Shown in pieces: positions 7,959 through 16,270 of a stretch of DNA of 64,000 nucleotides (position 1 is the first letter of the stretch; every line of letters begins with the position of its first letter). The position numbers and the translations under genes were made by a program. Source of the DNA: JAAYJT01 sp037445555 (GTDB lineage: Bacteria > Bacteroidota > Bacteroidia > Bacteroidales > JAAYJT01); assembly GCA_037445555.1 (NCBI GenBank), contig JBBIKG010000004.1:1-64000 (forward strand), given 5' to 3'. The notes beneath the pieces were generated by a model. It saw only the letters and a list, made by a program, of their open reading frames with translations. It was not told where the DNA came from and did no database searches.

Positions 7959-9701
7959 CTAAATACTATTTATAAAATGGTTAAGGTTCGTACCCTGGTC
8001 AAGCCCAAGTTTTTTCCTGAGCCGGTACCTGGCTATCTCTACACTTTTAGGGGCAATATTCATTAAGGTTGCCATTTCTTTCGAACTCAAATCAAGCCTG
8101 ATCAACGTCGCCAGTCTTTTTTCCTGATCTGTCAGGTTAGGGAAACGCAGATTAAGCTTAGTCCTGAAATCTTTATGAATTTGCTCGAGCTGCCCATAGA
8201 ATGCTGGCATCTCCGCAGCAAATGACATCTTCTGCTTCAATAACATCAGCAGTTTATTCATTCTTTGATGGCTAACGGCCGGATCTGGTTCCTTGAGGGC
8301 CTGGCTAATTTCATTGGCTATTTTTTCAAGGAACTCATTTTGTTCGGTCATATTCAATGCAATGTTCGTAAACTCGCGACGCTTGCCTTCGAGTTTCAGG
8401 TTTAGCATCTCATTTTCCCGATGTATCGCCATCACCTCAAGATCCGTCACTTTCTTTTGAGTCTGATACACCTGGTTTTGTTGAACCAGCAATTCGTTTT
8501 CGGCCTTGAGCCTATACTTTTGTTGTCTGAAAAATAAAATCACCAGAGCTACGATGCTAAATGCAGCCACGATAAAAATGGCTGGGAGGGCTAGGTTGAC
8601 TTTGTTCATTGAGTCCGTATCTCCCGCGATAACATTACCCGTCAGCACCTCTGGAATGCCCGCAGAAACAGATTGCCCGAACACATTTTTCACAAAGAAA
8701 AGAGCAACATAGGTAAATGCGCCGGATACCAGGGGAGTGAGTAGCCACCCGAGGGCAATACCTCCAAGTGCATTTAATCTGATTTCTCGCACCCCTTTAA
8801 CCAACCCAATTCCAAGAACTGCGCCAACTACTACCTGAGTGCTTGAAACTGGTACCATGGGTAATGCCGGAAGGCCTACCGACTTCAACGTATTGGCGAT
8901 GGCAGAGGATGAGAACAAGAACAACACCAATGAGTGAGCGAGAACCACCACGATAGCCGCTTCAGGAGTGAGTGATAATATGCCGTTCCCTACTTTGTTC
9001 ATGACCTTTTCGCTGTATGTGAAAATTCCTGCGGCGATGGCCAGACCCCCAAAGAAAAATAACACTTGAACACCATCCATTGTGAACAAACCAAAATGAA
9101 GCTCAATGACCGGGGCCGATTTTACAAAAACGCCTATCACATTGGCGATGTTATTGGCCCCAAGGCTATATGCTCCGAACGCGCCAACCACGACCAGTGA
9201 AATCCGGATGATTGCATCCAGCTTAATGGCGTGAATCATAGCTTTGCGCAGAAACCACCGCAGCAGGTAGTAAAGCAGTGCAGCAAACAAACCTCCAAAA
9301 ATTGGGCCGGTTACCCAGGATCCGATAATTTTTGAAAGCACCGTTAAATCGGTTCTATTTCCGGTGAACAGGCTCCAGCCGATGATCGCGCCAACCACCG
9401 CCTGGCTGGTTGATACAGGGAGGCTGCGTTGGGTCATCAGTAATACGGTAATTCCGGCACATAAGGAAACTGTAAATGCTCCGGCCAAGGCATCAACCGA
9501 TCCAAGCGAATTCAGGGTTTCGGCGGCTCCTCTCCCCTGGAAAACCGACCCGATTACCACAAAAACACTGGCAATTAGTGCCGCTCGCCTGAAACTGACC
9601 ATCTTTGAACCTACAGCAGATCCAAAAATATTGGCTGCATCGTTGGCCCCTAATGACCACCCCAGAAATAGCCCGCTCGTTAAGAAAAACAGGAATAACA
9701 T
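7959..9701 (-). CDS. PiT phosphate permease fused to a LuxR-type DNA-binding module
   Basis: 580 residues. Residues 1-~340 are an inorganic phosphate transporter of the PiT family, with the duplicated signatures GANDAAN (18-24) and GANNIAN (181-187), PVSTSQ (95-100) and PVSSTQ (284-289). A further TM helix (~372-391) is followed by a long charged coiled coil (~393-470) and a C-terminal helix-turn-helix (~515-575) with FPNLTDQEKRLATLI, LSSKEMATLMNIAPKSVEIARYRLRKKLGL, which is the LuxR/GerE type found at the end of Bacteroidota membrane-tethered regulators. The frame is uninterrupted, so this is a genuine fusion rather than two genes. It follows the DUF47 gene by 10 bases. A permease that also acts as a phosphate-responsive transcription factor is an inference from this architecture. 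Confidence 0.9.
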   Translation of the reverse strand: MLFLFFLTSGLFLGWSLGANDAANIFGSAVGSKMVSFRRAALIASVFVVIGSVFQGRGAAETLNSLGSVDALAGAFTVSLCAGITVLLMTQRSLPVSTSQAVVGAIIGWSLFTGNRTDLTVLSKIIGSWVTGPIFGGLFAALLYYLLRWFLRKAMIHAIKLDAIIRISLVVVGAFGAYSLGANNIANVIGVFVKSAPVIELHFGLFTMDGVQVLFFFGGLAIAAGIFTYSEKVMNKVGNGILSLTPEAAIVVVLAHSLVLFLFSSSAIANTLKSVGLPALPMVPVSSTQVVVGAVLGIGLVKGVREIRLNALGGIALGWLLTPLVSGAFTYVALFFVKNVFGQSVSAGIPEVLTGNVIAGDTDSMNKVNLALPAIFIVAAFSIVALVILFFRQQKYRLKAENELLVQQNQVYQTQKKVTDLEVMAIHRENEMLNLKLEGKRREFTNIALNMTEQNEFLEKIANEISQALKEPDPAVSHQRMNKLLMLLKQKMSFAAEMPAFYGQLEQIHKDFRTKLNLRFPNLTDQEKRLATLIRLDLSSKEMATLMNIAPKSVEIARYRLRKKLGLDQGTNLNHFINSI

Positions 9702-9711
9702 CCGTTCAGCT

Positions 9712-10359
9712 TTACATGGTACGCTTAATGGCCATGATGGTCAGCATATCGGCGGCTTGCTCGGCTGCATCCGAAATCGTTTCGATATGCAGGGTAAAAT
9801 ACCTTAGATGAAACTTTTCACTAAGTTTCAGGTTGGGCATGTCCTGAAAAACCCTGCGCTTGATGGCGTCAGCAAGCTTATCGGCTTCTTTTTCAAAAAG
9901 ATATACCCTGTGCAGTTTCTCCTTGACTGATTCAGGATCCCTGAAATAGGCACGTGTAGCCGGCAAAATTGAATCAACTGCCGCACCCGACATCTCGGTA
10001 AGCTTAATCAGGTCCTGGTGGATCTCGCCCGGGATAAAAGGGACCTCAACGTCAAATTGAAACAAATTCGTTTTAGCCAGGTCGATAATGTTATCAAGTA
10101 TTTCGAGCAGGCGCATTATATCTCCCCTAAGCTGTGGCATCAGCGATTGTGTGTACAAAATGTTCTCGAGTTTTCGCTTTATTATGTCAGCTTCGGTTTC
10201 CAGGTTTGAGAGGGTGCGTAAATTATCGTTGAAACTTTCGCGGTTTCCGGCCAGATAATTCTTTACGCCCTCCTTGAAAATCAATACTCCCTGATCGATT
10301 GTATTCAGGAAATTATCAATCAATTCGATGGACTGATTGGCATGTTTTATTGAGAACAT
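9712..10359 (-). CDS. DUF47/PhoU-like Pit accessory protein
   Basis: 215 residues, all helical, with the TIGR00153/DUF47 layout: an N-terminal helix pair (LIDNFLNTIDQGVLIFKEGVKNYL), ETEADIIKRKLENILYT, LRGDIMRLLEILDNIIDLAK and a matching second half with FEKEADKLADAIKRRVF and IETISDAAEQAADML. The repeated ExxxD motifs bind metal clusters in PhoU-like proteins. Genes of this family commonly sit beside pit genes and their products modulate the permease. It is the first gene of the operon, 10 bases before the PiT-LuxR gene, with a consensus promoter in front. Confidence 0.92.
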   Translation of the reverse strand: MFSIKHANQSIELIDNFLNTIDQGVLIFKEGVKNYLAGNRESFNDNLRTLSNLETEADIIKRKLENILYTQSLMPQLRGDIMRLLEILDNIIDLAKTNLFQFDVEVPFIPGEIHQDLIKLTEMSGAAVDSILPATRAYFRDPESVKEKLHRVYLFEKEADKLADAIKRRVFQDMPNLKLSEKFHLRYFTLHIETISDAAEQAADMLTIMAIKRTM

Positions 10360-10381
10360 GATTCTGTTTGGATATTTATTT

Positions 10382-10412
10382 CAAAGGTAATCATTGTAAG
10401 GGGGTTTGTAAA
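10382..10412 (-). promoter_or_regulatory. Promoter of the phosphate-uptake operon
   Basis: On the minus strand a perfect -7 box TACCTTTG (10382-10389) is preceded, after a 19-base spacer, by TTTA (one mismatch to the TTTG -33 element). The expected transcript start is about 15-20 bases before the DUF47 ATG. I found no obvious PhoB-type direct repeat nearby. Confidence 0.6.
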
Positions 10413-10638
10413 GGTGTCGGAAACACAGCACTGAAACACAATATTTGACCTGCGGTGAATCTTATTTTTACATATTGCTGTATATATGTACTTTACACAT
10501 TCTATGTAGAGGTATGCTGATATCACCTTTAGATAGAAAGGATATAAGGCAGTATAATTGTAGAGGTAATCTCGCCGGAAAAGACGGTAAAAATAGCGCC
10601 GGACGAAAAAAGTTACTTAGCTGCGATAAGGGCAGGGG

Positions 10639-10668
10639 TTTGAAATCGGCATAACTTGAATATCTTTA
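10639..10668 (+). promoter_or_regulatory. Promoter of the glycosyltransferase operon
   Basis: TTTG (10639-10642), an 18-base spacer and TATCTTTA (10661-10668), one mismatch to TAnnTTTG. The predicted transcript starts ~20 bases before the ATG at 10696, which supports that start over the GTG at 10681. Confidence 0.5.
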
Positions 10669-10695
10669 CAATTCTGTATTGTGTATATTTCTGAT

Positions 10696-11430
10696 ATGCC
10701 AGCACCAAAGCTATCCGTATTAGTGCCAGCTTACAATGAAGAAGCAACCATCCTTCAGCTTATAGGGAAGGTGATTGCCACTGAGCTGGTAGGCAATCAC
10801 GACAAAGAGATAATCATTGTCGATGACTGCTCCACAGATCGCACAGGCGAAATTGTGGCAGAGTATATCGAAAACCATCCCGGCGCTGCTATTTTCTATT
10901 TCCGCCAGCCTAAGAACATGGGTAAGGGGGCGGCCATTCACAAAGCCATAGAGCTTGCCAGAGGTGAGTACATTGTGATTCAGGATGCCGATCTGGAATA
11001 CGATCCTGCCGATTACAACCGCCTGCTTCATCCACTTATATCCGGGGCGGCTGACGTGGTTTATGGCTCCCGGTTCGTAGGTGCTAACCCCCACCGTGCG
11101 CTTTTCTTCTGGCATATGATGGGAAACCGGTTCCTGACATTCTTGTCAAATCTTTTCACCAATCTCAACCTTACTGACATGGAAACGTGTTACAAAGTGT
11201 TCAGGGCTGATGTGATAAAGCCGATCCGTCTACAGGAGAAGCGTTTCGGATTTGAGCCAGAGGTGACGGCAAAAATTTCGCGCATCCCGGGTGTCCGTAT
11301 CTACGAGGTGGGCATCTCATATTACGGGCGCACCTACGGTGAAGGGAAAAAGATCGGTATTAGCGATGGCTTCAGGGCTATCTACTGCATACTCAAATAC
11401 AACCTTTTTGGAGGCAAGGCTTTTAAGTAA
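10696..11430 (+). CDS. GT2 family glycosyltransferase (polyprenol-phosphate glycosyltransferase-like)
   Basis: 244 residues from ATG 10696 (MPAPKLSVLVPAYNEE); a GTG five codons upstream is also in frame. It has the GT-A fold motifs of the GT2 DPM1-like branch: VLVPAYNEEATI, the nucleotide-binding IIVDDCSTDRT, GKGAAIHKAIELARGE and the DxD-containing QDADLEYDP, plus the acceptor-side ETCYKVFR and FGFEPEVTAKISR. There are no TM helices, so it is a soluble or peripheral enzyme that probably charges a lipid carrier with a sugar. The next gene encodes a membrane GT39-like enzyme that would use such a lipid-linked donor; it begins 9 bases downstream. Confidence 0.88.
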   Translation: MPAPKLSVLVPAYNEEATILQLIGKVIATELVGNHDKEIIIVDDCSTDRTGEIVAEYIENHPGAAIFYFRQPKNMGKGAAIHKAIELARGEYIVIQDADLEYDPADYNRLLHPLISGAADVVYGSRFVGANPHRALFFWHMMGNRFLTFLSNLFTNLNLTDMETCYKVFRADVIKPIRLQEKRFGFEPEVTAKISRIPGVRIYEVGISYYGRTYGEGKKIGISDGFRAIYCILKYNLFGGKAFK

Positions 11431-11435
11431 ATTTG
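11407..11435 (+). promoter_or_regulatory. Possible internal promoter before the GT39-like gene
   Basis: TTTG (11407-11410), a 17-base spacer and a perfect -7 box TAAATTTG (11428-11435) that includes the stop codon of the preceding gene. The box ends 4 bases before the ATG at 11440, so transcripts from it would be leaderless or nearly so. Confidence 0.4.
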
Positions 11436-11439
11436 CCTT

Positions 11440-13488
11440 ATGGATGCGGGTACAGCCAATTACCGAAGGAAGATTGCTCTCTGGTTGCTACCGATTGCAT
11501 TTGTGCTGTCAGGTCTTTCATTCAATCGGGCAAAATATTCAAACGATCCTGAATACATCTACCTGGTCAATGCCCTAAACATTTCTAAAGGCAAAGCCGT
11601 AGGACATTTTGATAATCCCGGCACAACGGTTATGCAACTCGGATTTGTAGTGGTATATCTCACTCATCTGTTCGATTCAACATCTACCGAAAGCCTCGTC
11701 AACGAAGTACTTAAAGACCCTGACAAATATATCGAAGCCTTTAGTACAATCCTGATTCTGATGTGCGGATTAATGTTGCTTCTGGCAGGATATTTCACTT
11801 TTCGCCGCACCGGATGGCTTTGGGCGGCACTGCTGATACAAACTGCACCATTTTTCTCTACCAATATTCTCGAACACGCCTGGACCAAAACCTCCCCTGA
11901 GCCAATGCTGCTCATGGTAAGCCTGGTGTTTTCAATGGCATTGATTTGGTATGCCCATTCGGAAAAAAAAGGCACCAGCCCATGGCCATGGGTTTTTGGT
12001 CTTATAGCGGGATTCGGATTTGCTACCAAAGTTACTTTTCTTCCTTTATTTCTGGTGCCATTCCTGATTTGGCCTGACCTGAGATTCTGGCTCAGGTATC
12101 TGATAATGACACTCGCGGCATTTCTTCTTTTTACTATCCCCGCCTGGCCCGTGTTACCCAATATGCTGGGATGGTTGTACAAGCTAATGATCCATACCGG
12201 CACTTATGGTCAGGGAGCATACGGATTTATTGACTCATCAGCATACCTGGCATCGCTAATTGCAATCGTAGGGAACAACACTTTTTACATTTTTATCGTT
12301 TGTGGCGGGATGGCCGCATTGGTGTTTAGCCTGTTACGTAATGGCCGGAGTGCCTGCTTCAGCAATAATACGTTTAGGTTATTATTAGCCCTGATAGTTG
12401 CGCATTTGTTCGGTATTGCAATGGTGGCCAAGCACTACCAGCACAACCATTACCTGATCCCTGTAATGGCATTGATAGGAATTACCGTGTATCTCATCAT
12501 AAGGCTCCTGGCAAATCTGATCTCAGCAGCGTGGTTTAAGCGCGCTCTTGTTGCATCATTTGCTGCATTTTTCATTATTTATTTCGTTTTTTCTTCCATT
12601 CCGTACCTTCGCCAGGCTAACAACGGATACAAGATTACTAATTTAGAATTCAATACAACCTTTTCGACCCTGAGCAGGGAATATCCTGACTATACTCTGG
12701 TGTATTACTATCCGGTATCTATCAACAAATTTTCAGCCCTAAAATTTGGCAATGTCTATGGGCATTCTGTGATGCTATCCGAAATAAAGGCTATGTATCC
12801 TGACGTTCTTTTCTGCGATGTGCAGCACAATAGAATCGAATCGTGGGAGGAGTGTTACACGGCGGCGGAACTGAAGGTTAAGTTTAAGCAGAAACTGTTG
12901 CTGGCCGGTGGTCCGCTCAACGCGAGTGATGAACTTAAGCTGAAAGTGCCAGGGCTGACGTTTGAACCTGTTTACCAGGGAAGGGCGCAAGCGGTATATA
13001 AAATCGGCTTTGCTGACGAATCAAATGCTTCTGACATAGAAGCACCAGCCGACTCTGTACTGGCTGATATGGAAAGTCTATCGTTCGATAAACACTTTGT
13101 ATTATCAGGTAATTTGAAATTCAAGCTCGGAAATACCCTCTCCAATGAGAAGAGCCGTTCGGGCCAGGCGGCCGTTCGGCTCGACAGCCAGGATGTATTT
13201 TCCCTCGAACATATTATTGGCCGGGTAACCCCCGGCGATAAGTATCGGTTAACTATATGGCGGTTTGCGGATAACAATGATGGGCATCTTGTAGCTGCCT
13301 CGACACCTGGGAAGGATTTTTATTTACAAATCGCACAACCTGTTGAAACCGACCAGACGGGATGGAAAAAGTTGAGTCTTGAATTTGAAATCCCTCCAGA
13401 TTTCGGCCCAAACCAACTCAAAATTTATGTCTGGAATACAGGATCTTCGGTGGTGTTTTTCGATGATCTATTGATCGAGCAGTTATAA
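11440..13488 (+). CDS. GT39-like membrane glycosyltransferase with a C-terminal jelly-roll domain
   Basis: 682 residues. About ten TM helices fill residues ~10-400. The first periplasmic loop has acidic residues (SNDPEYIYLVNAL, FDNPGTTVMQ) where ArnT/PMT-type enzymes keep their catalytic Asp. The later half is soluble, and the last ~150 residues form a beta-sandwich (LSGNLKFKLGN, RSGQAAVRLDS, YRLTIWRF, GWKKLSLEFEIP, VVFFDDLLIEQL) of the carbohydrate-binding-like type. The enzyme would transfer a sugar from a polyprenyl-phosphate donor on the periplasmic face. It lies between two GT2 genes, 9 bases after the first and 18 before the second, which suggests one glycan or protein-glycosylation unit. 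The acceptor is unknown. Confidence 0.8.
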   Translation: MDAGTANYRRKIALWLLPIAFVLSGLSFNRAKYSNDPEYIYLVNALNISKGKAVGHFDNPGTTVMQLGFVVVYLTHLFDSTSTESLVNEVLKDPDKYIEAFSTILILMCGLMLLLAGYFTFRRTGWLWAALLIQTAPFFSTNILEHAWTKTSPEPMLLMVSLVFSMALIWYAHSEKKGTSPWPWVFGLIAGFGFATKVTFLPLFLVPFLIWPDLRFWLRYLIMTLAAFLLFTIPAWPVLPNMLGWLYKLMIHTGTYGQGAYGFIDSSAYLASLIAIVGNNTFYIFIVCGGMAALVFSLLRNGRSACFSNNTFRLLLALIVAHLFGIAMVAKHYQHNHYLIPVMALIGITVYLIIRLLANLISAAWFKRALVASFAAFFIIYFVFSSIPYLRQANNGYKITNLEFNTTFSTLSREYPDYTLVYYYPVSINKFSALKFGNVYGHSVMLSEIKAMYPDVLFCDVQHNRIESWEECYTAAELKVKFKQKLLLAGGPLNASDELKLKVPGLTFEPVYQGRAQAVYKIGFADESNASDIEAPADSVLADMESLSFDKHFVLSGNLKFKLGNTLSNEKSRSGQAAVRLDSQDVFSLEHIIGRVTPGDKYRLTIWRFADNNDGHLVAASTPGKDFYLQIAQPVETDQTGWKKLSLEFEIPPDFGPNQLKIYVWNTGSSVVFFDDLLIEQL

Positions 13489-13506
13489 CCAATTATTATC
13501 AACAAC

Positions 13507-14256
13507 ATGATACTTGATAAAAAAATCATCGTAGTACTACCCGCCTACAATGCCTCTCAAACCCTGGAAGCCACGTATAATGAAATTCCGTTCGATATTG
13601 TTGACGAAGTAGTGCTTGTGGATGACAAGAGTCGCGATGAAACAGTTGAAGTGGCAGCCAGCCTGGGCATTCAACATATTATCGTGCATGAAAAAAACAA
13701 AGGATACGGCGGCAATCAGAAAACCTGCTATGATAAAGCTCTGGAACTCGGTGCCGACATCGTTATTATGCTACACCCCGATTATCAGTACACCCCGAAA
13801 CTCATCCATAGCATGGCCTACTTAATTGCAAACAATGTGTATCCGGTAGTTTTGGGCTCTCGCATTTTAGGTAACGGCGCCAGCAAAGGAGGAATGCCTT
13901 TGATCAAATACATAGCCAACCGTTTTCTGACATTGATGCAAAACATCCTGGTTGGGCAGAAGCTATCAGAATATCACACAGGCTACAGGGCGTTTTCACG
14001 CCAGGTGCTGGAGTCGATAAATTATCGAGTTAATTCAAATAATTTTGTTTTTGACAACCAAATGCTTTCACAGATCATTTTTGCCGGATTCGAAATTGCT
14101 GAGATTACCTGCCCTACGCGATACTTTGAGGAAGCATCATCCATCAGTCTTCGCAACAGTACTATTTATGCATTTGGTGTAATCCGAACTTCCTTTTTAC
14201 ATCTATTCAACCGGCTTGGCCTTATGAAATCCGCCATGTATGTTCTTAAAAAGTGA
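13507..14256 (+). CDS. GT2 family glycosyltransferase
   Basis: 249 residues, DPM1/UgtP-like GT-A protein: VVLPAYNASQTL, VLVDDKSRDET and NKGYGGNQKTCYDKALE. At the place of the usual DxD it has MLHPDYQYTP, a variant seen in the DPM-like GT2 branch. Also present are VVLGSRILG, the amphipathic ANRFLTLMQNILVG and EYHTGYRAFSR. It differs from the GT2 at the head of the operon, so the two probably make different lipid-linked sugars or act on successive steps. It is the third gene of the unit. Confidence 0.87.
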   Translation: MILDKKIIVVLPAYNASQTLEATYNEIPFDIVDEVVLVDDKSRDETVEVAASLGIQHIIVHEKNKGYGGNQKTCYDKALELGADIVIMLHPDYQYTPKLIHSMAYLIANNVYPVVLGSRILGNGASKGGMPLIKYIANRFLTLMQNILVGQKLSEYHTGYRAFSRQVLESINYRVNSNNFVFDNQMLSQIIFAGFEIAEITCPTRYFEEASSISLRNSTIYAFGVIRTSFLHLFNRLGLMKSAMYVLKK

Positions 14257-14431
14257 CCTGCGCTCTACCATATCAGGTTAACACCACTCCACCGGTTCTC
14301 AGCCTGGCGCAGATTTCCTGCCCAACGTTCTCCAGTATCTGTTTTGCTTGGGCAATCACGCATAGTTATAGACATAATAATATATATTCGTCCGGGCGGG
14401 AAAAATAGCTGTACGTTGCTGATTATTTGCT

Positions 14432-14439
14432 TACATTTG
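14432..14439 (+). promoter_or_regulatory. -7 box (TACATTTG) of recJ
   Basis: Perfect TAnnTTTG match 24 bases before the recJ ATG at 14464; no well-spaced -33 element. Confidence 0.5.
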
Positions 14440-14463
14440 TTTTCTTAAAACAAGTATAAACAA

Positions 14464-16221
14464 ATGGAAAAAAGATGGGTAGCGCGACCTCCCGGAAACC
14501 CCCGGGTGGTGGCTACGCTTATGGATCGGCTGAAAATCAGCGAGGTACTCGCAAATCTCCTGGCTCAGCGCGAGATCACAAGCTACGATGAAGCAAGAGC
14601 CTTTTTCAGACCGCATTATGACAATCTGCATGATCCGTTGTTAATGAAAGATATGCACAAGGCTGTAAAACGCATTGTGCAGGCTATCGAAAACCATGAA
14701 AAAATCATGGTCTATGGCGACTATGACGTCGATGGAACCACAGCTGTTGCACTGATCTACACTTTTCTGAAAACACGTTACGAGGATGTTGATTACTACA
14801 TCCCCGATCGTTACGATGAAGGATATGGTATTTCATTCAAAGGGATTGATTACGCCCATGCCAACGGTTTCAAGCTCATTATCGCTCTCGACTGCGGTAT
14901 TAAGGCCGTCGAAAAAATCAATTATTCCTCAAACCTGGGCATCGATTTCATCATCTGCGATCATCACCGCCCGGGAGATTCCCTGCCCGCTGCTGTGGCA
15001 GTGCTCGATCCAAAACGCTCCGACTGTGAATATCCTTACAAAGAGCTTTCAGGATGTGGCATAGGGTTTAAGCTGGTGCAGGCGCTAGCGCGCAGGTGGA
15101 ATATCGATGAACCTGACGAACTTCTAAGTTATCTCGACCTGGTAGTGGTTAGTATTGCCGCTGATATCGTACCCATTACCGGCGAAAATAGGATACTTGC
15201 ATACTACGGACTTAGGCTTCTTAACGAAAATCCGCGCCCTGGCATCCATGCCATTCTTGCCGTAAGCGGCCTTTTACGTAACACGGATTCTGATCCCGGC
15301 AACGGTCTCTTTTTTGTTCGCGAACTGACTATCAGCGACCTGGTGTTCCTGGTTGGTCCTCGGATCAATGCTGCAGGCCGAATGGAAAACGGACGCGAAT
15401 CTGTTTCGCTGCTGGTGAGTAAAAATTTTGACGACGCCACCCGCATGGCCGAGCAAATAAATCAATATAACACTTCGCGACGCAATCTGGATATGCTCAC
15501 TACCCAGGAAGCTATAGATAGCATCGAAAATAACCCGGAGTTGAAGTCGCGAAAAGCCACTATAGTTTTTCAGCCCGAATGGCACAAGGGTGTTATTGGG
15601 ATTGTGGCTTCGCGCCTCACAGAGCTATACTATAAGCCAACCATTGTTTTCACCCGGGCCAATGACCTTATTACCGGCTCAGCGCGATCTGTCAAGGACT
15701 TCGATGTATATGACGCCATCGACAAATGCAACCACCTGCTTGCACATTTCGGAGGCCATAAGTATGCCGCAGGGCTATCGCTGAAACCCGAAAACTTCGA
15801 TGAATTCTGCCGCAGTTTCGAAGAGGCTGTAACCAACAACATCACCGACCATATGACTGTGCCCGAAGTCGAAATCGATCTTCCGCTCGAGCTTCACCAG
15901 GTCAGCTCCAGGTTTTTCAGTATACTCAAACAGTTTGCACCGTTTGGACCCGGCAATATGTCGCCTGTGTTTCTGACCACCGGGTTGGTGGATACCGGCC
16001 GTGCACGCATCGTGGGCAAAAATCACCTGAAGCTTGAGGTGGTTCATCCCGACACCAGAGGCTTCCCCTTTCCCGCCATTGCTTTTCAGCAGGGCGAAAA
16101 ACTAGATCTGGTTCGCTCAGGTAAGCCCTTCGATGTCTGTTATCACATTGAGGAAAACCATTGGAATGGCAACATCAGCTTGCAGCTCCATGTGAAAGAC
16201 ATTAAGCCTACCGCGAGATAG
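14464..16221 (+). CDS. recJ: Single-stranded-DNA-specific exonuclease RecJ
   Basis: 585 residues, normal length. The DHH phosphoesterase motifs are all present: VYGDYDVDGTTAVAL (motif I, Mn2+ ligands), ALDCGIK, CDHHRPG (the DHH motif) and, in the DHHA1 half, GGHKYAAGL. An OB-fold region follows (GRARIVGKNHLKLEV). RecJ degrades ssDNA 5' to 3' in recombination and in base-excision and mismatch repair. It has its own promoter and is convergent with the MBL gene downstream. Confidence 0.97.
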   Translation: MEKRWVARPPGNPRVVATLMDRLKISEVLANLLAQREITSYDEARAFFRPHYDNLHDPLLMKDMHKAVKRIVQAIENHEKIMVYGDYDVDGTTAVALIYTFLKTRYEDVDYYIPDRYDEGYGISFKGIDYAHANGFKLIIALDCGIKAVEKINYSSNLGIDFIICDHHRPGDSLPAAVAVLDPKRSDCEYPYKELSGCGIGFKLVQALARRWNIDEPDELLSYLDLVVVSIAADIVPITGENRILAYYGLRLLNENPRPGIHAILAVSGLLRNTDSDPGNGLFFVRELTISDLVFLVGPRINAAGRMENGRESVSLLVSKNFDDATRMAEQINQYNTSRRNLDMLTTQEAIDSIENNPELKSRKATIVFQPEWHKGVIGIVASRLTELYYKPTIVFTRANDLITGSARSVKDFDVYDAIDKCNHLLAHFGGHKYAAGLSLKPENFDEFCRSFEEAVTNNITDHMTVPEVEIDLPLELHQVSSRFFSILKQFAPFGPGNMSPVFLTTGLVDTGRARIVGKNHLKLEVVHPDTRGFPFPAIAFQQGEKLDLVRSGKPFDVCYHIEENHWNGNISLQLHVKDIKPTAR

Positions 16222-16270
16222 CAGGTGTTTTTGTCTTACAGCCAAATCAACAACAATTTTTGTCCCAAAG

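Larger units (their letters stand above)
10360..10695. other. Divergent intergenic region, no gene seen
   Basis: 336 bases between the minus-strand phosphate operon and the plus-strand glycosyltransferase operon. AT-rich, with one promoter facing each way. A 69-codon open frame inside it (10445-10654) has no recognisable composition or motif and is not accepted. No RNA gene or long inverted repeat seen. Confidence 0.6.

Noticed and set aside
10445..10654. 69-codon frame in the 10.4-10.7 kb intergenic region
   Set aside because: No recognisable feature; the region is better explained as divergent promoter DNA.
14322..14356. TGCCCAA / TTGGGCA inverted repeat after the second GT2 gene
   Set aside because: Arms of 7 bp with a ~21-base loop and no T run; too weak to call a terminator.
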